DNA of 64,000 nt from G963666895 sp963666895 (GCA_963666895.2 CAXXNS010000013.1:80167-144166); one strand, 5' to 3'; counted from the stretch's first letter, positions 34,975 through 42,622 are shown. Made by a program: numbers and translations. The notes: generated by a model from the letters alone, not told the origin.

Positions 34975-35664
34975 GTGGCCCGGTTCAGGAACCTGAAGCA
35001 GGACATGGGCCGGATTCTGGCCCAGCCGGAATGGCAGGCCCAGCTGGCCGACATGGCCGGGACGCGTCCCGAGCGGCTCACCGGACCGCTTCTGGCCCTG
35101 CGCCTGGACCGCGAGGAACTGGTCCGCTGGCGGGCCTCCGAGGGGCTCGGCCTGCTGGCCGCCGAACTGGCCGGACAGCGCATGGAGCGGGCCCGGGTGC
35201 TCATGCGCACCTTCATGTGGTATCTCAACGAGGAGTCCGGCAACCTGGGCTGGGGCATCCCCGAGGCCATGGCCTGCGCCATGGTCCGCCACCAGCGGCT
35301 GGCCGAGGAATACCACACCATTCTGGCTTCCTACGTCTATTCCGACCCGGAGATGGACGGCAACTACCTGGACCACCCCGAGCTGCGGCGCGGGGCTTGG
35401 TGGGGGCTGGCCCGTTTGTCCGGGGGACGGCCGGACATGGTGGTCCACGCCGAGCGGTTCCTGGTGGCCGGGCTTGACGAGGAGTCCGCGTTCAGCCGGG
35501 GCTGCGCCGCCTGGGCCCTGGGCAACGTCAAGGCCGCGTCGGCCCGGGCCGCGTTGGAGGCCAGGCTTGAGGACACGGCCGGCCTGACCCTGTACCGCGA
35601 CGACCAGTTGCGGGAAACCGCCGTGGCCGAGCTGGTCCGGGAGGCGTTGGCCGCCTTGGACTGA
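34975..35664 (+). CDS. HEAT-like repeat protein resembling the DVU0298 family
   Basis: 229 residues, all helical, starting at GTG 34975 with GGAGGGG upstream. Repeats such as LDREELVRWRASEGLGLLAA, LRRGAWWGLARLSG, SRGCAAWALGNVKAASARAAL and LRETAVAELVREALAAL fit HEAT/armadillo-like units. It resembles, from memory, a family named for DVU0298 of D. vulgaris, with no known biochemical function. Last gene of the block, followed by a strong terminator. Confidence 0.75.
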   Translation: MARFRNLKQDMGRILAQPEWQAQLADMAGTRPERLTGPLLALRLDREELVRWRASEGLGLLAAELAGQRMERARVLMRTFMWYLNEESGNLGWGIPEAMACAMVRHQRLAEEYHTILASYVYSDPEMDGNYLDHPELRRGAWWGLARLSGGRPDMVVHAERFLVAGLDEESAFSRGCAAWALGNVKAASARAALEARLEDTAGLTLYRDDQLRETAVAELVREALAALD

Positions 35665-35682
35665 TTTCTTTTCATACCACGC

Positions 35683-35711
35683 GAAAAAGGGGCCCGAAGG
35701 CCCCTTTTTTT
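35683..35711. terminator. Bidirectional terminator
   Basis: AAAAAGGGGCC-CGAA-GGCCCCTTTTTTT hairpin between the convergent HEAT-like gene and CTERM surface-protein gene; runs of A and T on both sides make it work in both directions. Confidence 0.9.
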
Positions 35712-35732
35712 ATGCTTGCGGGGGGATGGGGA

Positions 35733-36347
35733 TCAGTGCTTGTTGAGCACCTGGCGGATGCTGACCAGGCCCAGCAGGCCGGTGCCCAGCAGCCAGACCG
35801 CGCCGGGAATGGGCGTGTGGCGGGCGGCCAGGATGAGGTCGTCGTAGTCGCCGTCGCCGGTCCAGGAATCGTTGAGCCCGATGATCAGGGTGCCGGCGGC
35901 CAGGGTGGTGCCCAGCCCGGGCACGGTCCAGTCCGCGGTCAGACGGTAGATGCGCACGTTGTCCGAACTCAGGTCGTAGATCTCGTTGTCCGAGATGTCC
36001 TGGTAATAGGCCTGGGTCAGGTCCACGCCGCTGGCGTAGGTGCCGAAGTCGCTGGTGACTTGGTTGGAGAACAGGACGCTGCCGCTCGCGGAGCCGTAGA
36101 ACACGTTGTTGTGTCCGGCCTCGTAGGCCAGGGCCGTGACCTTGTACAGGCCGCCCAGGTTGCCGGTGTAGACCTCGTAGCTGGCCGCCTGGTTGCCGTT
36201 CTGGCCGTTCAGGTAGGACTCCAGGGTGGAGATGTTGTAGCCGGGGTAGTAGCTGGCCTGGGCCGTGCCGGTGGCCAGGATCAGGGCCGTGAGCGCGGGC
36301 AGGGCCGCCAGGGCCATCCGCAGGAAGATGTTGTTCAGAGCATGCAT
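35733..36347 (-). CDS. Exported surface protein with PEP/VPLPA-CTERM-like tail
   Basis: 204 residues: signal peptide (hydrophobic ALAALPALTALILATGTAQA), a beta-rich body ending in DSWTGDGDYDDLILAA (DUF4114-like Asp-rich segment), and TPIPGAVWLLGTGLLGL followed by a basic end. Two in-frame ATGs exist, 36353 and 36347. I choose 36347 because GGGGG then sits eight bases upstream, whereas it is only two bases from the first. The Shine-Dalgarno and first ATG lie in a 10-bp inverted repeat (36351-36403). It lies 89 bases downstream of the PilZ-LuxR regulator on the same strand; likely a c-di-GMP-responsive matrix protein, by inference. Confidence 0.78.
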   Translation of the reverse strand: MHALNNIFLRMALAALPALTALILATGTAQASYYPGYNISTLESYLNGQNGNQAASYEVYTGNLGGLYKVTALAYEAGHNNVFYGSASGSVLFSNQVTSDFGTYASGVDLTQAYYQDISDNEIYDLSSDNVRIYRLTADWTVPGLGTTLAAGTLIIGLNDSWTGDGDYDDLILAARHTPIPGAVWLLGTGLLGLVSIRQVLNKH

Positions 36348-36350
36348 GTT

Positions 36351-36403
36351 CATTACCCCCTTTTGTTCGTCGCCTCCCTTCTACGTGGGGGCGGGGGGTA
36401 ATG
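36351..36403 (-). promoter_or_regulatory. Inverted repeat enclosing the ribosome-binding site of the 35733 gene
   Basis: CATTACCCCC (36351-36360, plus strand) and GGGGGTAATG (36394-36403) are perfect 10-base complements 33 bases apart. In the minus-strand mRNA the leader copy can pair with the Shine-Dalgarno GGGGG and first ATG and hide them. Could be an RNA switch, or a DNA operator with two half-sites. Confidence 0.5.
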
Positions 36404-36442
36404 AAATCGGTTAAAAGTAGTATTTTGATTGAGGAGAGAGGA

Positions 36443-37423
36443 TCAGGCCTCCAGGTTGCGGGTCGCCCAGAGGGTGGCCTGGAGCCGGTTGGAAGCCCCT
36501 ATTTTCTTAAATATTCTGTAGAGATGCGTCTTGACCGTATGCACGGAGATGAAGAGCTTGTCCGCGATCTCCTGGTTGGTGGCCCCGCTGGCCACGATGG
36601 CCAGGATTTCCTTTTCCTTGCGGGTCAGGGCTTCCTCGTCGCGCTCTTCGTCCGTCTCTTCGACCTCCTGGGCGGTCAGCCGTTCGTGCTCGGCCAGCAC
36701 GTCCTTGGGATACCAGAGCTCACCGGTGGCCAGGGCCTTGATCCCCTGGGCGAAGTTGTCCACGTTGGAGTCGTTGAAGAACACGCCGCGCAGGCCGTGG
36801 CGCAGGGCCTTGACCCCCAGTTCGGTGCTCGGGTCGGCGTTGAACAGGGCCAGCAGGGTCTGCGCACCCTTGAAGGTCACCCGGCTCTCCAACTCGGTCA
36901 GGGGCATGAGGGAGCGGATGTTGGGGTAGTCCACGATGGTGATGTAGGTGGTGTTGGGCTCGGTGGGCAGGCCGGAGACCACCTCGTCCAGGGAGGCGAA
37001 CCCGGTGCGGATGCCCATCTCCCTTTCCAGGAACATGGCCAGGAGCTCGCTCTGCAGGCGGCTTTGTCCGGCCACGTAGGCCACCACGTTGGGCATGACC
37101 GGGGTCACCTGGTAGGAGAGGTCGAAGCGCACGGCCATGCCCCGGTCCTGGGCGCGGACCACCTGGCCCATGGCCCGGATGCGGCTCTTCATGCCGGTCA
37201 TGCCCGGGATGCGGTCCAGGGGGATGGACAGGGTGAGATCCACCTCGGTGCCGTTGGGCAGGGGGGTGCCGGTGTTCAGGAACGCGCCGCCCGCGCAGAT
37301 GTCCTTGGTCAAAAGCTCGACCATGCGCCGGGGACCGGCCGGGTCGGCCACGCTCAGGGCGGCCGGCAGGTTGACCTCGAACCGCTCCGATCGCCTCTTT
37401 CCAAGCTCGCTGATGACGTTCAC
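36443..37423 (-). CDS. PilZ-LuxR transcriptional regulator (probable c-di-GMP-linked)
   Basis: 326 residues. N-terminal PilZ domain (8 to about 110) with RRSER (RxxxR at 10-14) and DICAGG (41-46), where the usual D/N-x-S-x-x-G has Cys for Ser. The middle region (VVAYVAGQSRLQSELLAMFL onward, to about 235) resembles a receiver-like fold of CsgD/VpsT-type regulators without an obvious phospho-Asp. A LuxR helix-turn-helix (LTRKEKEILAIVASGATNQE, LFISVHTVKTHLYRIFKKIG) ends the protein. PilZ binds c-di-GMP, so this is a candidate second-messenger-controlled activator; the adjacent surface-protein gene is a likely target. Confidence 0.85.
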   Translation of the reverse strand: MNVISELGKRRSERFEVNLPAALSVADPAGPRRMVELLTKDICAGGAFLNTGTPLPNGTEVDLTLSIPLDRIPGMTGMKSRIRAMGQVVRAQDRGMAVRFDLSYQVTPVMPNVVAYVAGQSRLQSELLAMFLEREMGIRTGFASLDEVVSGLPTEPNTTYITIVDYPNIRSLMPLTELESRVTFKGAQTLLALFNADPSTELGVKALRHGLRGVFFNDSNVDNFAQGIKALATGELWYPKDVLAEHERLTAQEVEETDEERDEEALTRKEKEILAIVASGATNQEIADKLFISVHTVKTHLYRIFKKIGASNRLQATLWATRNLEA

Positions 37424-37550
37424 GTCCAGTCCCTCCCTTTTCTCCCCTTAGCGCGAAAACATGCTACCCGTTCGAGGCGCGGGCGGCAAGTCCGGCGGGA
37501 TTCCGGGTCTTGGCGGGTGGAAAAATCCTTTGTCTGGAAGGCCGCATCGC

Positions 37551-37578
37551 TTGACAGGTCAGGGCCGGGGCATATACA
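37551..37578 (+). promoter_or_regulatory. Sigma-70-type promoter of tRNA-Val
   Basis: TTGACA, 16-base spacer, TATACA, ending 29 bases before the tRNA 5' end. Confidence 0.75.
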
Positions 37579-37607
37579 GAAGTTTCCCACCCGGGAACGG
37601 GTGATGA

Positions 37608-37682
37608 AGGCGCGTAGCTCAGGGGGAGAGCATCTGCTTGACGTGCAGAGGGTCGGGGGTTCAAATCCCTCCGCGCCTACCA
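37608..37682 (+). tRNA. tRNA-Val (anticodon GAC)
   Basis: 75 nt. AGGCGCG pairs with CGCGCCT in the acceptor stem; D-arm GCTCAGGGGGAGAGC; anticodon arm TCTGC-TTGACGT-GCAGA with anticodon GAC; T-arm GGGGGTTCAAATCCCTC; encoded CCA at 37680-37682. Own promoter and terminator. Confidence 0.96.
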
Positions 37683-37691
37683 GGAAAGCCA

Positions 37692-37723
37692 AGGGCTTGC
37701 GGATACATCCGTGAGCCCTTTTT
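37692..37723 (+). terminator. Terminator after tRNA-Val
   Basis: AGGGCT ... AGCCCT outer stem with an inner CGGAT-ACA-TCCG stem, followed by TTTTTC. Confidence 0.85.
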
Positions 37724-37832
37724 CTTTGTCCTCCAGCCGGGGAAATTTATGTGCAGGAAGTGGGCGCTTCCTGCGTTAAGTTATGTAAACGAGTTGTTCA
37801 GAACGGATATGCGACACTTGCAGGAGACTTCG

Positions 37833-38192
37833 ATGATTCGACCACTCTCACTCGTTTTGCTGACATGCTTGATCCTGGCCGCGTGGGCCCCGGCCGCTTC
37901 GGCCAATCAGACGCGGACCCAGGGCCTTGCCCCGGCCCCCATCGCGGACCTCGGAAACAGCCTTCTGGAACGCGCGGACCATGCGGCCTCCGGCGTGATG
38001 CTGGCCATGGGCGGCTACGTGGAGCGGCCCCGGCAGTACAAGCAACGGCCGCCCCAGAACCGCAACCAGTGGCGCCCGTACGGCCACGGCTACTACGGCC
38101 ATGGCTACTACGGCCACGGTCCCGGCTACCATCCCCACAAGAACGGGCCCCACAAGAACGGGCGTCCGCCCAAGGGGCCCGGCCACAAGTAG
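37833..38192 (+). CDS. Small exported His/Gly/Tyr-rich protein
   Basis: 119 residues; ATG 37833 has AGGAGA seven bases upstream. A clear signal peptide (LSLVLLTCLILAAWAPAASA) is followed by a helical region and a C-terminal low-complexity tail with tandem GHGYY units (GYYGHGYYGHGPGYHPHKNG) and paired PHKNG repeats. The His density could bind Ni, Zn or Cu, but no metal gene is adjacent. Function unknown. Followed by a strong terminator, so monocistronic. Confidence 0.75.
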   Translation: MIRPLSLVLLTCLILAAWAPAASANQTRTQGLAPAPIADLGNSLLERADHAASGVMLAMGGYVERPRQYKQRPPQNRNQWRPYGHGYYGHGYYGHGPGYHPHKNGPHKNGRPPKGPGHK

Positions 38193-38218
38193 GCCCTGCT
38201 TGAATCGAGGGAGTACAC

Positions 38219-38253
38219 GGTCCCGCGGCTTCGGTCGCGGGGCCTTTTATTTT
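38219..38253 (+). terminator. Terminator of the His-rich protein gene
   Basis: GGTCCCGCG-GCTTCGGT-CGCGGGGCC hairpin then TTTTATTTT. Confidence 0.85.
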
Positions 38254-38287
38254 CGCGTTCGACCGGGGCGGAACCGGGCCTCAATGC

Positions 38288-38316
38288 TTGACAGGCCAGG
38301 GCCCATGTCCTATGCA
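38288..38316 (+). promoter_or_regulatory. Sigma-70-type promoter of the thrS operon
   Basis: TTGACA, 17-base spacer, TATGCA, about 60 bases upstream of the thrS GTG start. No T-box-like structure is evident in this short leader. Confidence 0.7.
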
Positions 38317-38378
38317 CTTCCCCTTGCGCGTTTTCCGATCCCGGCAGGAGAGGGCGCGCGCAAAAGGAGCCGGAAACA

Positions 38379-40322
38379 GTGAGCATCACCATCGAGGGAC
38401 AGCAGATCGACACCCCCAAGGGCGGCAGCATTGCCGAGGCCTTTCAGCAGGCCCTGTCCAAGAAACAGCTCAAGCGGGCCGTGGTGGCCCGGTGCAACGG
38501 GAATCTCCTGGACCTTTCGGCCCCGGTGCCCGACGTTTGCGCCGAGCTGACCCCGGTGTACGCCGACTCCGAGGAGGGGCTGGACATCATCCGCCACTCC
38601 GCCTCCCACCTCATGGCCGAGGCGGTCAAAAAGCTTTTCCCCACGGTCAAGGTGACCATCGGTCCGTCCGTGGACAACGGATTTTACTACGATTTCGATT
38701 ACGAGCGCCCCTTCACCCCCGAGGACCTCGAAGCCATCGAGGCCGAGATGACCCGCAGCGTGGGCGCGGACAAGCCGTTCTCCCGCCGGGAGATGTCCGC
38801 CCAGGAGGCCAAGGACCTGTTCGCGGCCCAGGGCGAGGACTACAAGCTGGAGATCATCGACGACCTGGGCGCGGACCATGTGTCCATCTACACCCACGGC
38901 GAGTTCACCGACCTCTGCCGCGGCCCCCACGTGCCCCGCACCGGTGTCCTGGGCGCGGTCAAGCTGTTGTCCGTGGCCGGGGCCTACTGGCGCGGCGACG
39001 AGAAGAACAAGCAGCTCCAGCGCATCTACGGCACGGCCTGGGCCGACCCCAAGTCCCTCAAGAAGTACCTGAACCAGCTGGAGGAGGCCCGCAAGCGCGA
39101 CCACCGCAAGCTGGGCACCCAGCTGGACCTGTTCTCGGTGCACGAGGAGATCGGCGGCGGCATGATCGTCTGGCACCCCAAGGGCGCCCTGGTCCGGACC
39201 ATCCTCGAGGACTTCGAGCGCAAGGAGCACCTCAAGCGCGGCTACGAGCTGGTGCAGGGCCCCCTGATCCTCAAGCGGGAACTGTGGGAGAAGTCGGGCC
39301 ACTACGACAACTACCGCGAAAACATGTATTTCACCGAGATCGACGAGCAGGCCTACGGCATCAAGCCCATGAACTGCCTGTCGCACATGCTCATCTACAA
39401 GAGCCGCATCCGCTCCTACCGCGACATGCCCCAGCGCTACTTCGAGCTGGGCCTGGTGCACCGCCACGAGAAGTCGGGCGTGCTGCACGGGCTCATGCGG
39501 GTGCGCTCCTTCACCCAGGACGACGCCCACCTGCTCTGCCGCCCGGACCAGGTCCAGGACGAGATCGTCACCCTCATCGGGTTCATCCGCGACATCATGG
39601 ACCTGTTCGGATTCCAGTACCGGCTGGAGCTGTCCACCCGGCCCGAGAAGTCCATCGGCTCGGACGCGGACTGGGACCGCGCCACCGAGGCCCTGCGCGG
39701 GGCCCTGGAGGCGGCCGGCCTGGAGTACCGGGTCAACGAGGGCGACGGCGCGTTCTACGGCCCCAAGATCGACGTGCATCTGGTGGACGCCCTGGAGCGG
39801 AGCTGGCAATGCGGTACGATTCAATGTGATTTCACCTTGCCAGAGCGGTTTGACTTGGTTTATGTGGGCGAGGATGGTGCCCGGCACCGGCCGGTCATGA
39901 TCCACAGGACCATTTTGGGCTCCATCGAGCGTTTCCTGGGGATCCTGATCGAGCACTACGCCGGGGCCTTTCCCGTGTGGCTCGCGCCGGTTCAGGCGCG
40001 TGTGCTCACGGTTACGGACGCCCAGAAGGAACATGCCGAGGGCGTGCGCGCGGCTCTGGCCGCCCGGGGCATCCGGGTGGAGGCGGACCTGCGCAACGAG
40101 AAATTGGGCTACAAGGTGCGGGAGGCCCAGCTGGACAAGGTTCCGTACATGCTTGTGGTCGGCGACAAGGAAGTGGAGGCCGGGGCCGTGAACGTTCGCT
40201 GGCGAGACGGCGACGACCCGGGCCTTATGACTATTGAGGAGGCCGCGGGTTTGATTCTGTCCGCGGCCATGGCGCCATTCGAGAGAGGAGGTATGCGTTA
40301 TAGCTTTTCCACGACGTTTTGA
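38379..40322 (+). CDS. thrS: Threonine--tRNA ligase
   Basis: 647 residues, full length. N-terminal TGS domain (SITIEGQQIDTPKGGSIAEA), editing domain with RHSASHLMAEAVKKLFP, class II catalytic core with KPMNCLSHMLIYK (zinc Cys and motif 1 region), HRHEKSGVLHGLMRVRSFTQ (motif 2) and RPVMIHRTILGSIERFLGIL (motif 3), and anticodon-binding C-terminus. GTG 38379 has AAAGGAG 10 bases upstream. First gene of thrS-infC-rpmI-rplT-pheS-pheT, a common arrangement. Its 3' end contains the infC Shine-Dalgarno and overlaps infC by 23 bases. Confidence 0.97.
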   Translation: MSITIEGQQIDTPKGGSIAEAFQQALSKKQLKRAVVARCNGNLLDLSAPVPDVCAELTPVYADSEEGLDIIRHSASHLMAEAVKKLFPTVKVTIGPSVDNGFYYDFDYERPFTPEDLEAIEAEMTRSVGADKPFSRREMSAQEAKDLFAAQGEDYKLEIIDDLGADHVSIYTHGEFTDLCRGPHVPRTGVLGAVKLLSVAGAYWRGDEKNKQLQRIYGTAWADPKSLKKYLNQLEEARKRDHRKLGTQLDLFSVHEEIGGGMIVWHPKGALVRTILEDFERKEHLKRGYELVQGPLILKRELWEKSGHYDNYRENMYFTEIDEQAYGIKPMNCLSHMLIYKSRIRSYRDMPQRYFELGLVHRHEKSGVLHGLMRVRSFTQDDAHLLCRPDQVQDEIVTLIGFIRDIMDLFGFQYRLELSTRPEKSIGSDADWDRATEALRGALEAAGLEYRVNEGDGAFYGPKIDVHLVDALERSWQCGTIQCDFTLPERFDLVYVGEDGARHRPVMIHRTILGSIERFLGILIEHYAGAFPVWLAPVQARVLTVTDAQKEHAEGVRAALAARGIRVEADLRNEKLGYKVREAQLDKVPYMLVVGDKEVEAGAVNVRWRDGDDPGLMTIEEAAGLILSAAMAPFERGGMRYSFSTTF

Positions 40323-40890
40323 CCGCCGGCCCCCGCCGGACGACGGGGTGCGCCGAAACGAACGTATCCGGATCCCGCAGATCCGGGTCGTAGACGAGGA
40401 GGGGAACCAACTCGGCATCATGGCTACCCAGGACGCCTTGAGCGTCGCCCGGGACAAGGGACTGGACCTTGTGGAGGTGGCGCCCAATGCCGATCCGCCC
40501 GTCTGCCGGATCATGGACTACGGAAAGTTCAAGTACCAGCAGCAGAAGCGGCAACAGGAAGCCAAGAAGAAGCAGACGGTCATCCAGATCAAGGAAGTCA
40601 AGTTCCGGCCCAAGACGGATGAGCACGACTACCAGACCAAGCTCAGGAAAATCCGGGAATTTTTGGAGAAGGGCGATCGCTGCAAGGTGACCATCTTCTT
40701 CAGGGGCCGTGAGATCGTGCATAAGGACCGGGGGCTGGCCGTGCTGGACCGCGTGGTGGAGGACACCCAGGAACTGGCCAAGGTGGAGCAGCAGCCCGCC
40801 AGCGAGGGCCGGACCATGAGCATGATGATCGCTCCGGTGCGCAAGCAGGAAAAACAGGACAAGGAAAAGCAGGATAACGCTGAAGAATAA
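40300..40890 (+). CDS. infC: Translation initiation factor IF-3, apparent AUA start
   Basis: 196 residues from ATA 40300. IF-3 binds the 30S subunit and rejects non-standard start codons. Core motifs: RRNERIRIPQIRVVDEEGNQ, LVEVAPNADPPVCRIMDYGKF, KEVKFRPKTDEHDYQTKL and FRGREIVHKDRG. No in-frame ATG or TTG exists upstream; GTG 40348 lacks a Shine-Dalgarno and would remove the usual N-terminal tail. ATA 40300 has AGAGGAGG with eight-base spacing, inside the thrS end. Non-AUG starts (AUU in E. coli) underlie IF-3 autoregulation, so AUA fits. Start inferred; the gene itself is certain. Confidence 0.93.
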   Translation: MAFPRRFDRRPPPDDGVRRNERIRIPQIRVVDEEGNQLGIMATQDALSVARDKGLDLVEVAPNADPPVCRIMDYGKFKYQQQKRQQEAKKKQTVIQIKEVKFRPKTDEHDYQTKLRKIREFLEKGDRCKVTIFFRGREIVHKDRGLAVLDRVVEDTQELAKVEQQPASEGRTMSMMIAPVRKQEKQDKEKQDNAEE

Positions 40891-40932
40891 CGGAATATTC
40901 GGCCGGGACCGCCGGCCGTTCAGGAGGAAGAC

Positions 40933-41130
40933 ATGCCCAAGATGAAGACCAACCGGAGCGCGGCCAAGCGTTTTGTCCGCACCGGCTCCGGCAAGTTCAG
41001 GCGTCGCCGCAAGAACCTGCGGCACATTCTGAGCAAGAAGAACGCCAAGCGGAAGCGTCGTCTGGGTCAGCCCGCCATCGTGGATGGGGCTGACGCCAAG
41101 AAGGTCGCCCGCATGTTGCCGTATTCGTAA
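40933..41130 (+). CDS. rpmI: 50S ribosomal protein bL35
   Basis: 65 residues, strongly basic: MPKMKTNRSAAKRF, KFRRRRKNLRHILSKKNAKRKRRLG. Standard length and position between infC and rplT. AGGAGGA lies six bases upstream. Confidence 0.97.
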   Translation: MPKMKTNRSAAKRFVRTGSGKFRRRRKNLRHILSKKNAKRKRRLGQPAIVDGADAKKVARMLPYS

Positions 41131-41214
41131 CCAACCCAAGTACTTCCACCTTCCGGGGGAACGGGATCGGCCCGTGCCCGACCGGGGGGTTCGAAGCGAA
41201 GGAGGATCTGAGAA

Positions 41215-41568
41215 ATGAGAGTCAAGCGTGGCATGGCCGCCAAACGGCGGCACAAGAAATATCTCAAGATGGCCAAGGGCTACCGGGGCGCCGGCAGCCG
41301 CTTGTACCGCACCGCCCGCGAGCGGGTGGAAAAGGCCCTGTGCGCCGCGTACGTGGGCCGCAAGCAGCGCAAGCGCGAGTTCCGCAAGCTGTGGATCGTG
41401 CGCATCAACGCCGCCGTGCGTGAGCATGGCCTGTCCTACAGCCGATTTATCAATGGGCTGAAGCTGTCGAACATCGAGCTCAACCGCAAGGTCCTGGCCG
41501 ACATGGCCGTGCGTGACAAGGCCGTGTTCGCCAAGGTTGTGGAGGCGGCCAAGGCCAAGGTGCAGTAA
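41215..41568 (+). CDS. rplT: 50S ribosomal protein bL20
   Basis: 117 residues: MRVKRGMAAKRRHKKYLKMA, GYRGAGSRLYRTARERV, LWIVRINAAVREHGLSYSRF. Early-assembly 23S-binding protein; in other bacteria it represses its own operon by binding the leader. The 84-base gap before it contains a GGATCGGCCCGTGCCCGACC segment able to fold, but no L20 leader can be claimed. AAGGAGGA precedes the ATG. Confidence 0.97.
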   Translation: MRVKRGMAAKRRHKKYLKMAKGYRGAGSRLYRTARERVEKALCAAYVGRKQRKREFRKLWIVRINAAVREHGLSYSRFINGLKLSNIELNRKVLADMAVRDKAVFAKVVEAAKAKVQ

Positions 41569-41569
41569 A

Positions 41570-42622
41570 GTGAGCGAATCGCTTCGTTCCTTTGTCGAGG
41601 AACTTCAGAGCCTGGCCGTGGCTTGCCAAGAGCAAGCCGGCCAGGCTCATTCCGTTTCCGATGTGGAGGCCCTGCGCGTGTCCTTCCTGGGACGCAAGGG
41701 CAGTCTGGCCGCGTGCATGTCCAGGCTGCCGTCCATGCCCCCGGAGGACCGGCCCGAGGCCGGGCGCACGGCCAACGAGGTCAAGAACCAGCTGACCGGG
41801 ATCATCGAGGCCCGGGAGCGGGCCATCCAGTCCGAGGCCGAGACCGAGGCCCGGTCGCGCTTCGACCCGACCATGCCGGGCCGCCGTCCTCCGGCCGGGT
41901 CCCTGCACCCGGTGACCCTGGTCATGGACGAGATCTGCGACGTGTTCGTGGGCCTGGGCTTCGAGGTGGTCACCGGCCCGGAGATCGAGACCGACTGGTA
42001 CAACTTCGAGGCCCTGAACATCCCGCCGGAGCATCCGGCCCGGGACATGCAGGACACCCTGTACATGGACGAAGCAATCGTGCTCCGCACCCACACCTCG
42101 CCCATGCAGATCCGGTCCATGCTGGCCCGTAAGCCCCCGGTGGCGGTCATCGCCCCGGGCAAGGTCTACCGCCGCGACTCCGACCTGACCCACACCCCCA
42201 TGTTCCACCAGATCGAGGGGCTCTTGGCCGACGAGAAGGTGAGCATGGGCGACCTGCGCGGCACCCTGACCGCGTTCGTGCGCCAGCTGTTCGGCTCGTC
42301 CACCGAGGTCCGGTTCCGGCCCAGCTTCTTCCCCTTTACCGAGCCCAGCGCCGAGGTGGACATCTCCTGCGTCATGTGCGGGGGCAAGGGCGAGGCGAAC
42401 GGCTCCACCTGCCGGGTGTGCAAGGGCACGGGCTGGGTGGAGATTCTGGGCTGCGGCATGGTGGACCCCAACGTGTTCCAGGCCGTGGGCTACGATCCGG
42501 AAAAGACCACGGGCTTCGCGTTCGGCCTGGGCATCGAGCGCGTGGCCATGCTCAAGTACGGCATCGGCGACCTGCGGATGTTCTTCGAAAACGACGTTCG
42601 TTTTCTCGAGCAGTTTGTATAG
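41570..42622 (+). CDS. pheS: Phenylalanine--tRNA ligase alpha subunit
   Basis: 350 residues. Class II core with MPGRRPPAGSLHPVTLVMDE, PIEHPARD-like EHPARDMQDTLYM, HTSPMQIRSM, RPSFFPFTEPSAEVD and GFAFGLGIERVAMLKYGI. GTG 41570 opens right after the rplT stop and gives the usual helical N-terminus; its Shine-Dalgarno is weak. Between PSAEVDIS and EILGCGMV is an insertion with two CxxC pairs (CVMCGGKG ... CRVCKGTG), absent in E. coli and likely a small zinc ribbon; I recall similar ones in other deltaproteobacteria. Pairs with pheT. Confidence 0.96.
   Translation: MSESLRSFVEELQSLAVACQEQAGQAHSVSDVEALRVSFLGRKGSLAACMSRLPSMPPEDRPEAGRTANEVKNQLTGIIEARERAIQSEAETEARSRFDPTMPGRRPPAGSLHPVTLVMDEICDVFVGLGFEVVTGPEIETDWYNFEALNIPPEHPARDMQDTLYMDEAIVLRTHTSPMQIRSMLARKPPVAVIAPGKVYRRDSDLTHTPMFHQIEGLLADEKVSMGDLRGTLTAFVRQLFGSSTEVRFRPSFFPFTEPSAEVDISCVMCGGKGEANGSTCRVCKGTGWVEILGCGMVDPNVFQAVGYDPEKTTGFAFGLGIERVAMLKYGIGDLRMFFENDVRFLEQFV

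Noticed and set aside
40348..40350. GTG start for infC
   Set aside because: No Shine-Dalgarno at the right distance and loss of the N-terminal tail seen in other IF-3; ATA 40300 has an ideal ribosome site.
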